DNA of 33,728 bases from an uncultured Bacteroidaceae bacterium (lineage in GTDB: Bacteria; Bacteroidota; Bacteroidia; Bacteroidales; Bacteroidaceae), in NCBI GenBank assembly GCA_905236065.1, contig CAJONZ010000033.1, positions 1 to 33,728 on the forward strand, written 5' to 3'. Below the pieces are notes generated by a model. The model worked only from the letters and a program-made list of their open reading frames with translations. It was not told the DNA's origin and searched no databases. Both the position numbers and the translations under genes were made by a program. Shown piece by piece: positions 14,291 through 22,601 of this stretch; within the stretch, counting starts at the first letter, position 1, and every line of letters starts with the position of its first letter.

Positions 14291-16093
14291 CTATAGACTA
14301 TAGAAATAATCTTTAATCTTTTGAGCCATCAGCAGTCTTCGTTTTTCAAGGAAAATGTCATAATCTGTAAAAATCATATCCTTGAAATCCATCTGGATAC
14401 AATTGGATCTACAATTGTTAATCAATTCGTCAGTATTCGTGATGGTTGTGTATTTCGACTCTGCCCCATTCATGCATGCCTCGTAAACTTCTTTCATGTA
14501 CACATTAGGAGCCTGCATCCCAATGGCAATATTGATGGGCTTTGAAAGTACGGCATAATTGGCGACCTGATTATAACGGACGACACTGTTGATGCCTGCA
14601 TTCTGCAAATACTTCCTAGGGAACAGGTGATGAATGTCTGCTGTTTCAAGCAAGTCTCTCACTTTCGCTCCTGGACTCAGGAAAGAGTCGTCGTTAAATT
14701 TGCATTGTGCAGCAAGGAAAACAGTAAATGCAGGCGATGTAGAAGAAGACGTTTCCAACTGCTGGGGTAGCGTCACGTCCCAGAAAGTCTCAGCCAAGTT
14801 TGCCATTACCTCATTGTAATAGCGCAAAAAGCCTCTGTCATTAATGGCTCTCAAATCCCTTTCCATCTGGGTCTCAGGTGAGCCGACATAGCGGCCTGTC
14901 AATACAGACATTACATACCATCTCTGCACATAGTGCGACACTTTGAGTTTTTCTATCGAATTGTCATTTCTTAGTCTTATGAATAAAGTATAGGCAAAGT
15001 CCAATGCCATTCTACCCTTGACCAATCTGGAATAGACGAAGCCTGCTTGCTTGATTGTGTCAAAGAATTGTTTCAGGATATACTCATTGCAATAGTCCTT
15101 GACGCCATCAGTGAACCTGGCAAACGTATCTTCCTGTATCGCCTCTTCAAACGAACGTGTCTCAAAGTTTCTGCCATGCAGAAGATCTGTCAGGTTAGCC
15201 AGTTTGCCACGATAATACTTTGTCATGAAGGAAGTCCTCAGCACATCGTCAAAAACAGGAGTGTAGATATTGAAATGATAATTGGCAACCCACTTGATTA
15301 TGTTGTAGTATTCTGAGGCCACAAATTCAGAGTCCTGATTAATCTTATTAATGAACTCAGAACTGACAGCCAAATGACTGAAATAGTCGATAGCTTTGCG
15401 AAGCATGTATCCTCCGTATTTCTCATCAGCAGCTATTGTAGACATCACGAAATCTGCCTGTGTCAGTGCCTTTCCTTGGCTATTGATTCGGATAAAGATT
15501 TCTGTCACTTCATCTATAGAAAGACTTTCTGCCAAGCGAATGATTCCAATAGGGCAGTTTTTGATGTTAATGACGTTCTGAATGAGAGAACTAAGCACTT
15601 GAGGCTCCATTTCAGGATTTGCGTTACAGAACTCTGTTACAAAAGTCCAAGAATTGAAGTCTGGTTTGAATAATTCGGCTATGTCTTGAATCCAACGTTT
15701 ATCTTTCAATATGGCAGCACTCTGCACTTCAAACCTGGATTCGTCTTTCTTTGCGAAGGGGTTGAAGGCAATCTTATAAACTTTCTCGTTGAAGTCTTTA
15801 TCAAGGACCTTCATTCCTACAAGGGCTGTCATAATAGCGGTAACACGCTGCTGCCCGTCAATCATAATCATCTTACCACTTGTAAGATTCCCTTGTTTAT
15901 CTTTCATGTTTGGGTTTTGCCAAACAATGAGATACCCAACAGGGAAACCATTATACAAAGAATCTATGAGGTCACGAATCTTTGAACCGTCCCAAACAAA
16001 TGGCCTCTGAATTTCAGGAATAGAAATCTGGCCATTATTGATATAACCTATGACATTGTCGATTGTTCTACTATCTACTGAGAATTGTGGCAT
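14291..16093 (-). CDS. DUF262/HNH protein of the GmrSD restriction type
   Basis: This protein has 600 residues. The N-terminal DUF262 domain (about 1-220) has IPEIQRPFVWDGSKIRDLI at 25-43 and the IDGQQR motif at 78-83, which in GmrS-type domains forms an NTP-dependent, ParB-like active site. FIRINSQGKALTQADFVMS is also typical. The C-terminal region contains ETADIHHLFPRKYL (His488-His489) and later Asn-rich VANYAVLSKPINIA, which fit the HNH nuclease (DUF1524/GmrD-like) fold. Fused GmrSD proteins cut DNA with modified cytosines, mostly phage DNA. That function is family knowledge, not shown here. The gene stands alone, with an IS remnant upstream and the broken AlbA_2 gene downstream. Confidence 0.85.
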   Translation of the reverse strand: MPQFSVDSRTIDNVIGYINNGQISIPEIQRPFVWDGSKIRDLIDSLYNGFPVGYLIVWQNPNMKDKQGNLTSGKMIMIDGQQRVTAIMTALVGMKVLDKDFNEKVYKIAFNPFAKKDESRFEVQSAAILKDKRWIQDIAELFKPDFNSWTFVTEFCNANPEMEPQVLSSLIQNVINIKNCPIGIIRLAESLSIDEVTEIFIRINSQGKALTQADFVMSTIAADEKYGGYMLRKAIDYFSHLAVSSEFINKINQDSEFVASEYYNIIKWVANYHFNIYTPVFDDVLRTSFMTKYYRGKLANLTDLLHGRNFETRSFEEAIQEDTFARFTDGVKDYCNEYILKQFFDTIKQAGFVYSRLVKGRMALDFAYTLFIRLRNDNSIEKLKVSHYVQRWYVMSVLTGRYVGSPETQMERDLRAINDRGFLRYYNEVMANLAETFWDVTLPQQLETSSSTSPAFTVFLAAQCKFNDDSFLSPGAKVRDLLETADIHHLFPRKYLQNAGINSVVRYNQVANYAVLSKPINIAIGMQAPNVYMKEVYEACMNGAESKYTTITNTDELINNCRSNCIQMDFKDMIFTDYDIFLEKRRLLMAQKIKDYFYSL

Positions 16094-16178
16094 AATTATG
16101 TCTTATTTCGTTTGTTTATTATAGGGATTCCCCCCTAAAAAAGCGATATAACAAGCAATACTTATTTTTCCATCCATA

Positions 16179-16197
16179 CCCCAGTTCGGGATAAGAA
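16179..16197 (+). repeat. Copy 1 of a 19-bp sequence, possible IS end
   Basis: CCCCAGTTCGGGATAAGAA differs at one position from the copy at 25795-25813. Here it lies about 107 nt before the transposase remnant ATG and is preceded by A, as expected for a left terminal repeat starting ACCCC. The IS-end reading is inferred. Confidence 0.5.
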
Positions 16198-16285
16198 AGT
16201 TCTCTAAAAAGTTGGCAACCTGAGGCGTTTTTACATCTTTACATGTGATTTCCAGTTACTTATAAGGTTACAAAAGAACACGCTC

Positions 16286-16427
16286 ATGATTACCAACGAC
16301 AAAAATACAGAAAATTTCTGTGCCGTGGATGGATTTTGCAAGGAATTTGATAAGGAGATGGACAAAAAGTCTCTGATGTCGCAAAATGGCAAACCGCGAA
16401 GATACCGCAAGGCACCACGACTAAGCA
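16286..16427 (+). pseudogene. Transposase N-terminal remnant (IS982-like)
   Basis: About 47 codons from an ATG read NTENFCAVDGFCKEFDKEMD, then KKSLMSQNGKPRRYRKAPRLS. This resembles the start of IS982-type DDE transposases of Bacteroidetes, whose next residues would be a Ser/Asp-Glu-Ile helix. The homology-like stretch stops at about 16427, and no DDE catalytic region follows. The element is therefore a fossil, perhaps cut by the event that brought in the adjacent repeats. The family name is from memory of the motif and only moderately sure. Confidence 0.55.
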
Positions 16428-16447
16428 TCGTTCGTTCAATCCGTTAT

Positions 16448-16527
16448 GACGCAGAACTCTTTTCGTGAATAGAGTACTGCGTGAAATCGAGAAGAGTTCT
16501 GCGTCGTCTCCGATAGAGTTCTGCGTC
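16448..16527. repeat. Three 22-nt-spaced direct repeats plus one inverted copy
   Basis: AGAGTACTGCGT (16471), AGAGTTCTGCGTC (16493) and AGAGTTCTGCGTC (16515) start exactly 22 nt apart. An inverted copy GACGCAGAACTCTT lies at 16448-16461 and pairs perfectly over 14 bp with 16492-16505. The spacing equals about two helical turns, so bound proteins would sit on one face of the DNA. The cluster lies 37-116 nt past the stop of the thioesterase gene (minus strand) and just after the transposase remnant. Confidence 0.7.
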
Positions 16528-16563
16528 AAATTTGGAATAGCCCACCGACGAGTATCTCAGATT

Positions 16564-17016
16564 TTAGTCGGGAGTGAGCCCGTATTTCTTGAGCCATTCT
16601 ATGTAATAGTCTGGCCGCTCCAACATTAGCTGACCATCTTTATCTAAAAAGAGTTGGGTTGTGCTTCCTTCGGCACAAAGCATTTGGTCGCTTTCCCTAT
16701 AGACTTTGTATGAATAGTCAAGACGTGCACCACGCTGGGGTACGTAAGTTGTGTGGATAACGGCAACGTCGTTCATGGCAAGTGGTGCCAGATGGCGCAC
16801 ATGGACTTCATAGATAGGCGCATAGATGCCCGTCTGCTGCATCACGTCGTAGCCAATGCCGGGAAAGTGGCGCCCGAAGGATTCGCGGCCATCCTCAAAG
16901 TAAGTGACATAGGCTCCATGCCACACACGGCGCATGGAGTCTATCTCACTAAATTTGACCTGGATGCGGCAGATGTCGGTCAGGGCATCATTTGAAGGTG
17001 TAATCTGAAAACTCAT
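16564..17016 (-). CDS. Hotdog-fold acyl-CoA/ACP thioesterase (4HBT type), last gene of the polyene-type operon
   Basis: This protein has 150 residues. The 4-hydroxybenzoyl-CoA thioesterase pattern is clear: VKFSEIDSMRRVWHGAYVTY with the active-site Asp and a His in place of the usual Asn-His pair, then FGRHFPGIGY, APIYEVHVRHLAPLAMND and the central strand ARLDYSYKVYRESDQML. Such enzymes hydrolyse acyl-CoA or acyl-ACP thioesters. Aryl-polyene clusters commonly carry a thioesterase of this type, which could release or edit the chain. Its start overlaps the end of the LolA-like gene by 29 nt in another frame, showing tight coupling. Confidence 0.85.
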   Translation of the reverse strand: MSFQITPSNDALTDICRIQVKFSEIDSMRRVWHGAYVTYFEDGRESFGRHFPGIGYDVMQQTGIYAPIYEVHVRHLAPLAMNDVAVIHTTYVPQRGARLDYSYKVYRESDQMLCAEGSTTQLFLDKDGQLMLERPDYYIEWLKKYGLTPD

Positions 17017-17587
17017 AATCGGTATAGTTCTGTCCCTTCTCGTTCATTCGGAGTGTCTTGATTTCGGATGTCTTGGCATCCATGGTGATAACAAACGATG
17101 TAAACATCATGCGTTTTTTGCTCTTGCCTGTTTCGGGGGTAATGGTGAGAACGATGTCCGTACCCTTTTTTTCAAGTGTAACGCCTGAAATCTGAGCAAT
17201 ATCCACGCCGTTGGAAGCTCCCGTGATGATGTTTTCCAGTACTTGCTGGAAGGTGGCAAACTGCGGATTGGTTTTACTGCTGGTTTTGTGAGACTTCCCG
17301 CCGATTGTCATGGTGAAGTTTTCACCCTGCATATCGAGTTGGTCTTTGCCATTATTCACACTGATGTTCACCTTGTTGGGCGGCGTAATGGTAAAAGTAC
17401 CCGCAAACTGTTCGTCCTTCTTCACCGCTGCCTTATGTTTCGTCTTGAGGGCAGAGGCGGTAACGGCATGAACATTTTTGTATCTTGCAACAGCTGCCAG
17501 ATAATCAGCCTTCTGTGCATGGAGCGGAAGGGCTGAGAGAAGGAAAAGGTAAAAGGAAAAAAGTAAAAAACGCTGCGAAAGTTTCAT
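16988..17587 (-). CDS. LolA-like periplasmic lipid/lipoprotein carrier
   Basis: This protein has 199 residues and a clear signal peptide (FLLFSFYLFLLSALPLHAQ, cleavage near 24). The rest fits the open beta-barrel of LolA-like proteins: GTFTITPPNKVNISVNNGKD, LDMQGENFTMTIGG, then VTLEKKGTDIVLTITPE and a final amphipathic strand pattern. In polyene clusters a LolA-like protein and an MMPL exporter are thought to move the lipid-linked pigment to the outer membrane. It begins 25 nt after the ketoreductase and overlaps the thioesterase. Confidence 0.8.
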   Translation of the reverse strand: MKLSQRFLLFSFYLFLLSALPLHAQKADYLAAVARYKNVHAVTASALKTKHKAAVKKDEQFAGTFTITPPNKVNISVNNGKDQLDMQGENFTMTIGGKSHKTSSKTNPQFATFQQVLENIITGASNGVDIAQISGVTLEKKGTDIVLTITPETGKSKKRMMFTSFVITMDAKTSEIKTLRMNEKGQNYTDYEFSDYTFK

Positions 17588-17612
17588 TTTAATATCAATT
17601 TTTAAACGTTAA

Positions 17613-18341
17613 TCATGTATAAAGTCCACCATTGATGGAAAGTACATTGCCTGTGATGTAACCAGCCTGAGGAGAAATGAGGAAAGCCACTGCGGCTGCC
17701 ACTTCTTCGGGTGTGCCGAAGCGTCCTGCCGGAATCGTTTTCGAGAGGGCCGCTTCATCCAATCCTTCGGTCATATCCGTCTTGATGAATCCCGGTGCAA
17801 TGGCATTGACGGTAATATTCTTCTTGGCTACCTCCTGTGCCAAAGCCTTGGTCGCGGCAATCAATCCTCCCTTGGCAGCAGAGTAGTTGGTCTGTCCAGG
17901 CAAACCACGCAATCCGCTGACACTGGCCATGTTGATGATACGGCCAAATTTATGAAACTGCATGGGCATAAGCAGGGGTTGGGTCACGTTGTAGAAACCG
18001 TCGAGGGTGATGCTGAGAACACGTGCCCAGTCTGCCGCCGGCATCAGCGAAAGCAGCGTGTCGCGGCGAATGCCAGCATTATTTACCAGCACCTCGATGT
18101 ATTCACCATCGTGTGCATCCTGCCAAGCTTCAATGGCTGTCCGAGTCTGCTCGGCATTGGCCACATCGAAGGGCATCAGGTCTCCATCGGAACCAGCCTG
18201 CCGCACTTCCTGTAAGGTTTCTTCTGCAGCAGCTGTGTTGCCAGCATAATTGATGAGGATGTGGTAGCCCAGCGTGGCCAGTTTCACGCTGATGGCTCGG
18301 CCCAGACCTCGGCTGGCTCCTGTGATAAGTGCGTATTTCAT
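17613..18341 (-). CDS. fabG: 3-oxoacyl-ACP reductase, FabG type (SDR)
   Basis: This 242-residue NADPH-dependent short-chain dehydrogenase has TGASRGLG (cofactor glycine motif) at its N-terminus, NNAG in the middle, the Ser in NMASVSG and YSAAKGG with catalytic Tyr and Lys, then APGFIKTDMT and a C-terminal YITGNVLSINGGLYT. It would reduce the beta-keto group after each ketosynthase step. The ATG at 18341 follows the stop of the oxidoreductase gene by two bases; an earlier TTG at 18347 overlaps that stop and is less likely. The gene lies in a polyene-type operon, so it is probably the dedicated ketoreductase and not the housekeeping FabG. Confidence 0.9.
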   Translation of the reverse strand: MKYALITGASRGLGRAISVKLATLGYHILINYAGNTAAAEETLQEVRQAGSDGDLMPFDVANAEQTRTAIEAWQDAHDGEYIEVLVNNAGIRRDTLLSLMPAADWARVLSITLDGFYNVTQPLLMPMQFHKFGRIINMASVSGLRGLPGQTNYSAAKGGLIAATKALAQEVAKKNITVNAIAPGFIKTDMTEGLDEAALSKTIPAGRFGTPEEVAAAVAFLISPQAGYITGNVLSINGGLYT

Positions 18342-18343
18342 TG

Positions 18344-19750
18344 TCAAATTGTTATGTTTTTACAAGTTTCTTTGGCTGTCATTACTACTCCCTGCAAACC
18401 GTGAAGTGCCAGACTCTGTCCGGTAAGCAGCAGATTTGAGATGGGTGTTTGAGGCGAAAGCACCGTCAGCAGGGCATTGGTGCAGTCCTTGCGAATGCCA
18501 TAGGCAGAACCCAGGGGCGAGCGGTTGTAATCGCGATAGGTAAGAGGGGTGCTGGTATAACATTCGTTGATGCTGTCGGACAGACCAGGGACGACACTTT
18601 CTGCCAGTTCGATACACGCTGTGGCAAAACGATGTTTCAGTTCGCAGTAGGCAGCACTTCGGTGTCCCACGGTGCTATCGGCAAAGGGTTGACAAAGCGA
18701 CCACGGCATGGGAGTGAGCAAATCCAGTTGCCGTACAAAGGGCGAACCGTCTGCCGGCACTCTTGCACTGACCATCACGCCGCCCACAGGCTCTGTCGTC
18801 GCTTCGTAGAAAGTCCAAACGTTGGGCTTTCTGTAGATATATTTATTATGGTTGAAGTATGGGATGGTGTTGGGTTTCAGCAGTAACGAAGCTGTAAACA
18901 TACCGAAAGTGTTTTCCTGTAGGAAAATCCGCTTACGGAAAGTACGCTTTATCTTGCTGTTTTCCTCTTTGATGAGACTTAGCATGACGGCTGGATGGAC
19001 GTCGCAGATGAATGTAGCACCTTCGTATGTCATACCGTTGGCACAATGTACAGAGGTGATGCGCCCATCATGCTCCACCAACTCCGTCACTTCGGCATTG
19101 CAGACCACCTCCCCACCTTGGCGGCGAATGTCGTCCGTTAGTGCTTCCACCAACAGATTGCCATCTCCACGCAATCGCCAGCTGCTTTCGATAAAGGCAC
19201 TGTTCAGGTGTGCAAAGGAGAAAAGCGGCAGTGTGTCTTTACGGAGTTCAAGCTTCATCGATGCTCCGCTGAGCACATTGATGAGCAATTCATCACGGAA
19301 CAACTCATGCAGATATTTCCAGGCATTCACATGGATGCTCTGCTCATCGTCCAGATGTCCGAGCATATCGACGTATCGTTGCAATGCCTCCTTCTCCCGT
19401 GGGAAATAGTGGGCAAGCGTTGCCGCAAAGGTCGTAAAGCCTTCGGCAAGGGGGAATGTCTCCTGAGCAATCGTCACACGGTCAAAGCCCTCGGCGTCCA
19501 GTCGCTGCCAAGGCAGACGAAGCAATCCCAATTCCGAGAATGCAGCGTGCAAGGACTGTCCTTCAGCCAACCCTCCCACATAATGTAAACCCGTATCAAA
19601 ACGGAAATGGCCGCGCTGGTAACTCTGCATACAGCCCCCTGGTTGCTGCTGCCGTTCAAGCACCAACACCCCGAGGCCCCGTTTTGACAGCAACTGTGCA
19701 CATGCCAATCCGCCAAGGCCCGACCCGATGATGACAACGTCAGTCTTCAT
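18344..19750 (-). CDS. FAD-dependent oxidoreductase, CrtI/phytoene desaturase-like
   Basis: This protein has 468 residues. An N-terminal Rossmann motif VVIIGSGLGGLACAQLLSKRG (residues 5-25, split here only by description) is followed by VLERQQQPGGCMQSYQRGHFRFDTGLHYVGG, the hallmark of carotenoid desaturases, isomerases and retinol saturases. The C-terminus NLLLTGQSLALHGLQGVVMTA is the matching FAD-binding end. It could desaturate, isomerise or saturate a polyene chain. Enzymes of this class are not universal in aryl-polyene clusters, which makes the product of this operon less predictable. It overlaps the MMPL gene by 11 nt. Confidence 0.85.
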   Translation of the reverse strand: MKTDVVIIGSGLGGLACAQLLSKRGLGVLVLERQQQPGGCMQSYQRGHFRFDTGLHYVGGLAEGQSLHAAFSELGLLRLPWQRLDAEGFDRVTIAQETFPLAEGFTTFAATLAHYFPREKEALQRYVDMLGHLDDEQSIHVNAWKYLHELFRDELLINVLSGASMKLELRKDTLPLFSFAHLNSAFIESSWRLRGDGNLLVEALTDDIRRQGGEVVCNAEVTELVEHDGRITSVHCANGMTYEGATFICDVHPAVMLSLIKEENSKIKRTFRKRIFLQENTFGMFTASLLLKPNTIPYFNHNKYIYRKPNVWTFYEATTEPVGGVMVSARVPADGSPFVRQLDLLTPMPWSLCQPFADSTVGHRSAAYCELKHRFATACIELAESVVPGLSDSINECYTSTPLTYRDYNRSPLGSAYGIRKDCTNALLTVLSPQTPISNLLLTGQSLALHGLQGVVMTAKETCKNITI

Positions 19751-22223
19751 GATTCATCCTTCGGAAAACGGCTGGTTGCACTACGTATGAGAGCACGACA
19801 GATGCCACCATGCCGACCAGTGTGGCAAAACCTACAGAGTGGATGGCAGGATGCTGGGCTGCCAGCATCGAACTGACCGTGACGATGAGGATAATGGCAG
19901 AGAAGAAGATGGCCGTCTTGTGATAAGCCAGCAGCTGTTTGTCATTGTCACCCATCAGTCCGTTCATCACAAAAATGCTGTAATCCACTCCGATACCGAA
20001 TATAAATGTGGAGATAATGATGTTTATCAGATTAAATTTCATGTCGAACAGGGCCATTGCTCCCAACACGATGAGCCAACTCAGCAGGATGGGAGCAAAA
20101 CCCAAGAGCGTGTAGCGCAGGTTGAAACGGAAACTGACCAGCAACACCATAAACACAAACGCCATGCTCACCCACTGCAGCAAGTTGAAGTCGCGGTTCA
20201 ATGCAGCCAGCGTGTCCCTGGTATAATAATAGGTGTCCAGCACCAACATGTTCGGTTCTTCGGCAATCGCCGAACAAATGCGGTGATAGTCTCCCCGTTC
20301 ATCATGCACCGTATCATTCGCACAGCGCACCGAGGTAAAGCAGAGATAATCACCGCTGTATGTCTCCTCCATCAACGTGGACTGATAGCCTGGCGGCAAG
20401 ATGCCTGCCTCATAGAGTGGGGCTGGTTCGTAGTCCGCCGTGGCATAATCGAAGAAGCTGTCGAACCCCTCAGGGGTAAGCCCTGCCTCGGGTGCCGTCT
20501 GATGGATGAGTTGCCGTACCTTGTTGAGTCGTTCTTCCGTCCAGTATGCCTTCCATGCATCAATGCGTTTTTGCTGTGTCTTCAGCGGAATGAACATCTG
20601 GTCCGTATGCGTATAACTCTTCACCAAGCCCAGCGCCTGAAGCGAATCCAGTTTCTGGCTAAGCTGGTGGAAATTGCAAATGGCTTCTTCCATTGTTTTG
20701 CCCTGAGCGGCAAAATACTTGGACTTGTCGCCCGTAAAAGTTTTGCTACGCAACAACTCTTCCGAGTAGGTGGTCAGTTCTGCCTTATAGCCCAGGTTGT
20801 GCATATCGGAATCAAACTGTGTACCCTTCGCCACATAGCAAGCTACCATCCCCACTGTCGCCAGCAGGATAACAACTAACAGCAATTTCTTGCGGTCAAA
20901 CGGATAGCGATTCAGGCGGTCTATCAAGGCAAAAGCCCGTTTGTTCATAGCAACCCGTTCCAATTCCAAAAGATGAGGTAAATAAACAAGTGCAAACAAC
21001 GTTGTGCCCACAATGGCCAAGGCTGCAAACAGTCCGAAGTCCAACAGCAAATCTGTCTTAATGAAAAACAGACCCATGAACGAGCCAATCGTCGTGATAC
21101 AGCCCAACAGCACAGGTTTCACCTCGCTTCGCAACACCTCCACACTGTCTGTCACATATTTATAATGAATCAGCACATGGAGCACATAACTCATTGCAAC
21201 GCCCAGCACAATGGCACCGATGCCCAAAGCCATCAGTGAGAATTGCCCTTTCAGCACATACATGACGGCCAATCCGAACAGCGTGCCAAATGCCACAGGC
21301 AGCAACAGGAGTGGAACCGTACTCCAACCCCGCAAACAGATAGCCAGCAATAACAGCACAATAATCAGCGACCACGCCACACTCCCTATCAAGTCGTGCT
21401 TGATGGTGCTGGAATTGTAATAACCGCTGGCAGGTGTGCCGTGATAGGAAATCTTCACTTCGGGATGACTGATTGAGAAACTGTCTATCAGCTCATTCAA
21501 CCAGACAAAGAGCTTTGACCCTTGTCCCGTGTTCGTAGCAGAGAAGCTGGGAGAGATGAATGCCACACAAACCGAGGAGTCACGCACAAAGAAGTGGTTC
21601 TCCAGTGTGCGGTAACTGCCTCCCGTGGCTTGCATCAGCGGCGCCATCTGTTCCTTCAGTACCATGCGCAAACCAATGGGATCCATCTCTATCAGTTCGG
21701 GGAACATATCGCCAAACTCGCTTTGAAAGTCCTTGGCGTTCTGCGCCATCTGCCGCTTGAAATGTTCGACCGTAAGCAAGGTGTCGAATGCTGCGTATGC
21801 CGCCGTGTCGATATAACACGGTAAATGTTCGCTCAGGAAATCAATGGCGTCGGGCAGCAAATCTTCTGGAATCCTGTAAAACACATCGCCCACAGGCTGT
21901 TCCATACTGTCCAAGGCTGCATTACGCTCCAACAACGTATCAACAAACGCATCGCAGACCGCCGCCAATTCTTCCACGCTCAAATCGGGGTTTTGCTTCT
22001 CAAACAGCAAGAAGGTCTTATCCTTGATGCGCAGACTGGCAAAAGCCATCTTCGTGCTGCCATCTTCATTCTTCGACGACGGCATCAGCTTGTTGAGGTC
22101 TTCTTCCAGATGGATACGGGATGTCAGTATGCCGAAGAGCACAAACAAAAAGGCCATCGAGAGCCACAATGCAGCCCGATGGCAATGGAAATACTGGTAT
22201 ATCTTAATGAAAAAGGATGTCAT
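19740..22223 (-). CDS. MMPL/RND-superfamily lipid exporter
   Basis: This protein has 827 residues and the two-fold RND layout. TM1 is at about 16-35. A large periplasmic loop (about 40-280) has SYHGTPASGYYNSSTIKHDL at its end. Five or six TMs follow (about 282-415; VLGVAMSYVLHVLIHY in the conserved helix). Then come a second first-helix (about 450-470), a second loop (about 475-680), and a final helix block with FGIGVDYSIFVMNGLMGDND. MMPL proteins export lipids or polyketides using the proton gradient. Within this operon it is the probable inner-membrane exporter, working with the LolA-like carrier. It starts just after the first hotdog gene, with only 3 nt between. Confidence 0.9.
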   Translation of the reverse strand: MTSFFIKIYQYFHCHRAALWLSMAFLFVLFGILTSRIHLEEDLNKLMPSSKNEDGSTKMAFASLRIKDKTFLLFEKQNPDLSVEELAAVCDAFVDTLLERNAALDSMEQPVGDVFYRIPEDLLPDAIDFLSEHLPCYIDTAAYAAFDTLLTVEHFKRQMAQNAKDFQSEFGDMFPELIEMDPIGLRMVLKEQMAPLMQATGGSYRTLENHFFVRDSSVCVAFISPSFSATNTGQGSKLFVWLNELIDSFSISHPEVKISYHGTPASGYYNSSTIKHDLIGSVAWSLIIVLLLLAICLRGWSTVPLLLLPVAFGTLFGLAVMYVLKGQFSLMALGIGAIVLGVAMSYVLHVLIHYKYVTDSVEVLRSEVKPVLLGCITTIGSFMGLFFIKTDLLLDFGLFAALAIVGTTLFALVYLPHLLELERVAMNKRAFALIDRLNRYPFDRKKLLLVVILLATVGMVACYVAKGTQFDSDMHNLGYKAELTTYSEELLRSKTFTGDKSKYFAAQGKTMEEAICNFHQLSQKLDSLQALGLVKSYTHTDQMFIPLKTQQKRIDAWKAYWTEERLNKVRQLIHQTAPEAGLTPEGFDSFFDYATADYEPAPLYEAGILPPGYQSTLMEETYSGDYLCFTSVRCANDTVHDERGDYHRICSAIAEEPNMLVLDTYYYTRDTLAALNRDFNLLQWVSMAFVFMVLLVSFRFNLRYTLLGFAPILLSWLIVLGAMALFDMKFNLINIIISTFIFGIGVDYSIFVMNGLMGDNDKQLLAYHKTAIFFSAIILIVTVSSMLAAQHPAIHSVGFATLVGMVASVVLSYVVQPAVFRRMNHED

Positions 22224-22226
22224 GGC

Positions 22227-22601
22227 TTATGTTTTAATCAGCGTCCCTTTCAGTTCCATGTAGGTCTGCGACTGGTTGTAGATGCTGGCCTGAAGTTGGT
22301 AGCCCTCTTCCGTGGGCGTGGTCTGTATGCGGACAAGGAGGACAGGACATGTCGCAGGTGTGGCAACGGCAGTCAGGCGGCACTGTTTGATAGTTTTGAA
22401 ACAGAGGTTTTCGCCGAGAAGTCGCATGGCGCACTCTTTGATAGTCTGGATGTTGCACACACCTGGACAAACGGGCTTGCCAGGGAAATGCCCCTGATAG
22501 ACCGTGCAATCGGCAAGCAGTTCAATGGTATAGGTAGCCACGTGCTCATTGTCCTTGGCCACAGCGGCAATTCTGTAGAACTTGTCGTCGAGTAACATCA
22601 T
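22227..22601 (-). CDS. FabZ/ApeI-like hotdog dehydratase subunit with catalytic Glu replaced
   Basis: This protein has 124 residues. The hotdog helix motif is VYQGHFPGKPVCPGVCNIQT (residues 34-53): it keeps the catalytic His38 of HFPG and the PGV turn. At the position where FabZ has its catalytic Glu (PGVxxxE) it has Gln52. The start at 22601 is chosen because ATGATG overlaps the TGA of the neighbouring hotdog gene (ATGA); an in-frame extension far upstream reads through that neighbour in another frame and is not real. It resembles ApeI of aryl-polyene clusters, which works as a heterodimer with ApeP. See the partner at 22598-23017. Confidence 0.8.
   Translation of the reverse strand: MMLLDDKFYRIAAVAKDNEHVATYTIELLADCTVYQGHFPGKPVCPGVCNIQTIKECAMRLLGENLCFKTIKQCRLTAVATPATCPVLLVRIQTTPTEEGYQLQASIYNQSQTYMELKGTLIKT

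Larger units (their letters stand above)
16094..16563. other. Intergenic junction with IS remnant and spaced repeats
   Basis: This 470-nt junction lies between the DUF262 gene and the polyene-type operon. It contains a 19-bp sequence at 16179-16197 that recurs at 25795, the N-terminal piece of a transposase gene (16286-16427) and a cluster of 22-nt-spaced repeats (16448-16527), all listed separately. No intact gene is seen. Confidence 0.7.

Noticed and set aside
16448-16527. CRISPR-like array
   Set aside because: Only three direct units of 12-13 nt with 9-10 nt between them are present, one copy is inverted, and no cas genes are near.
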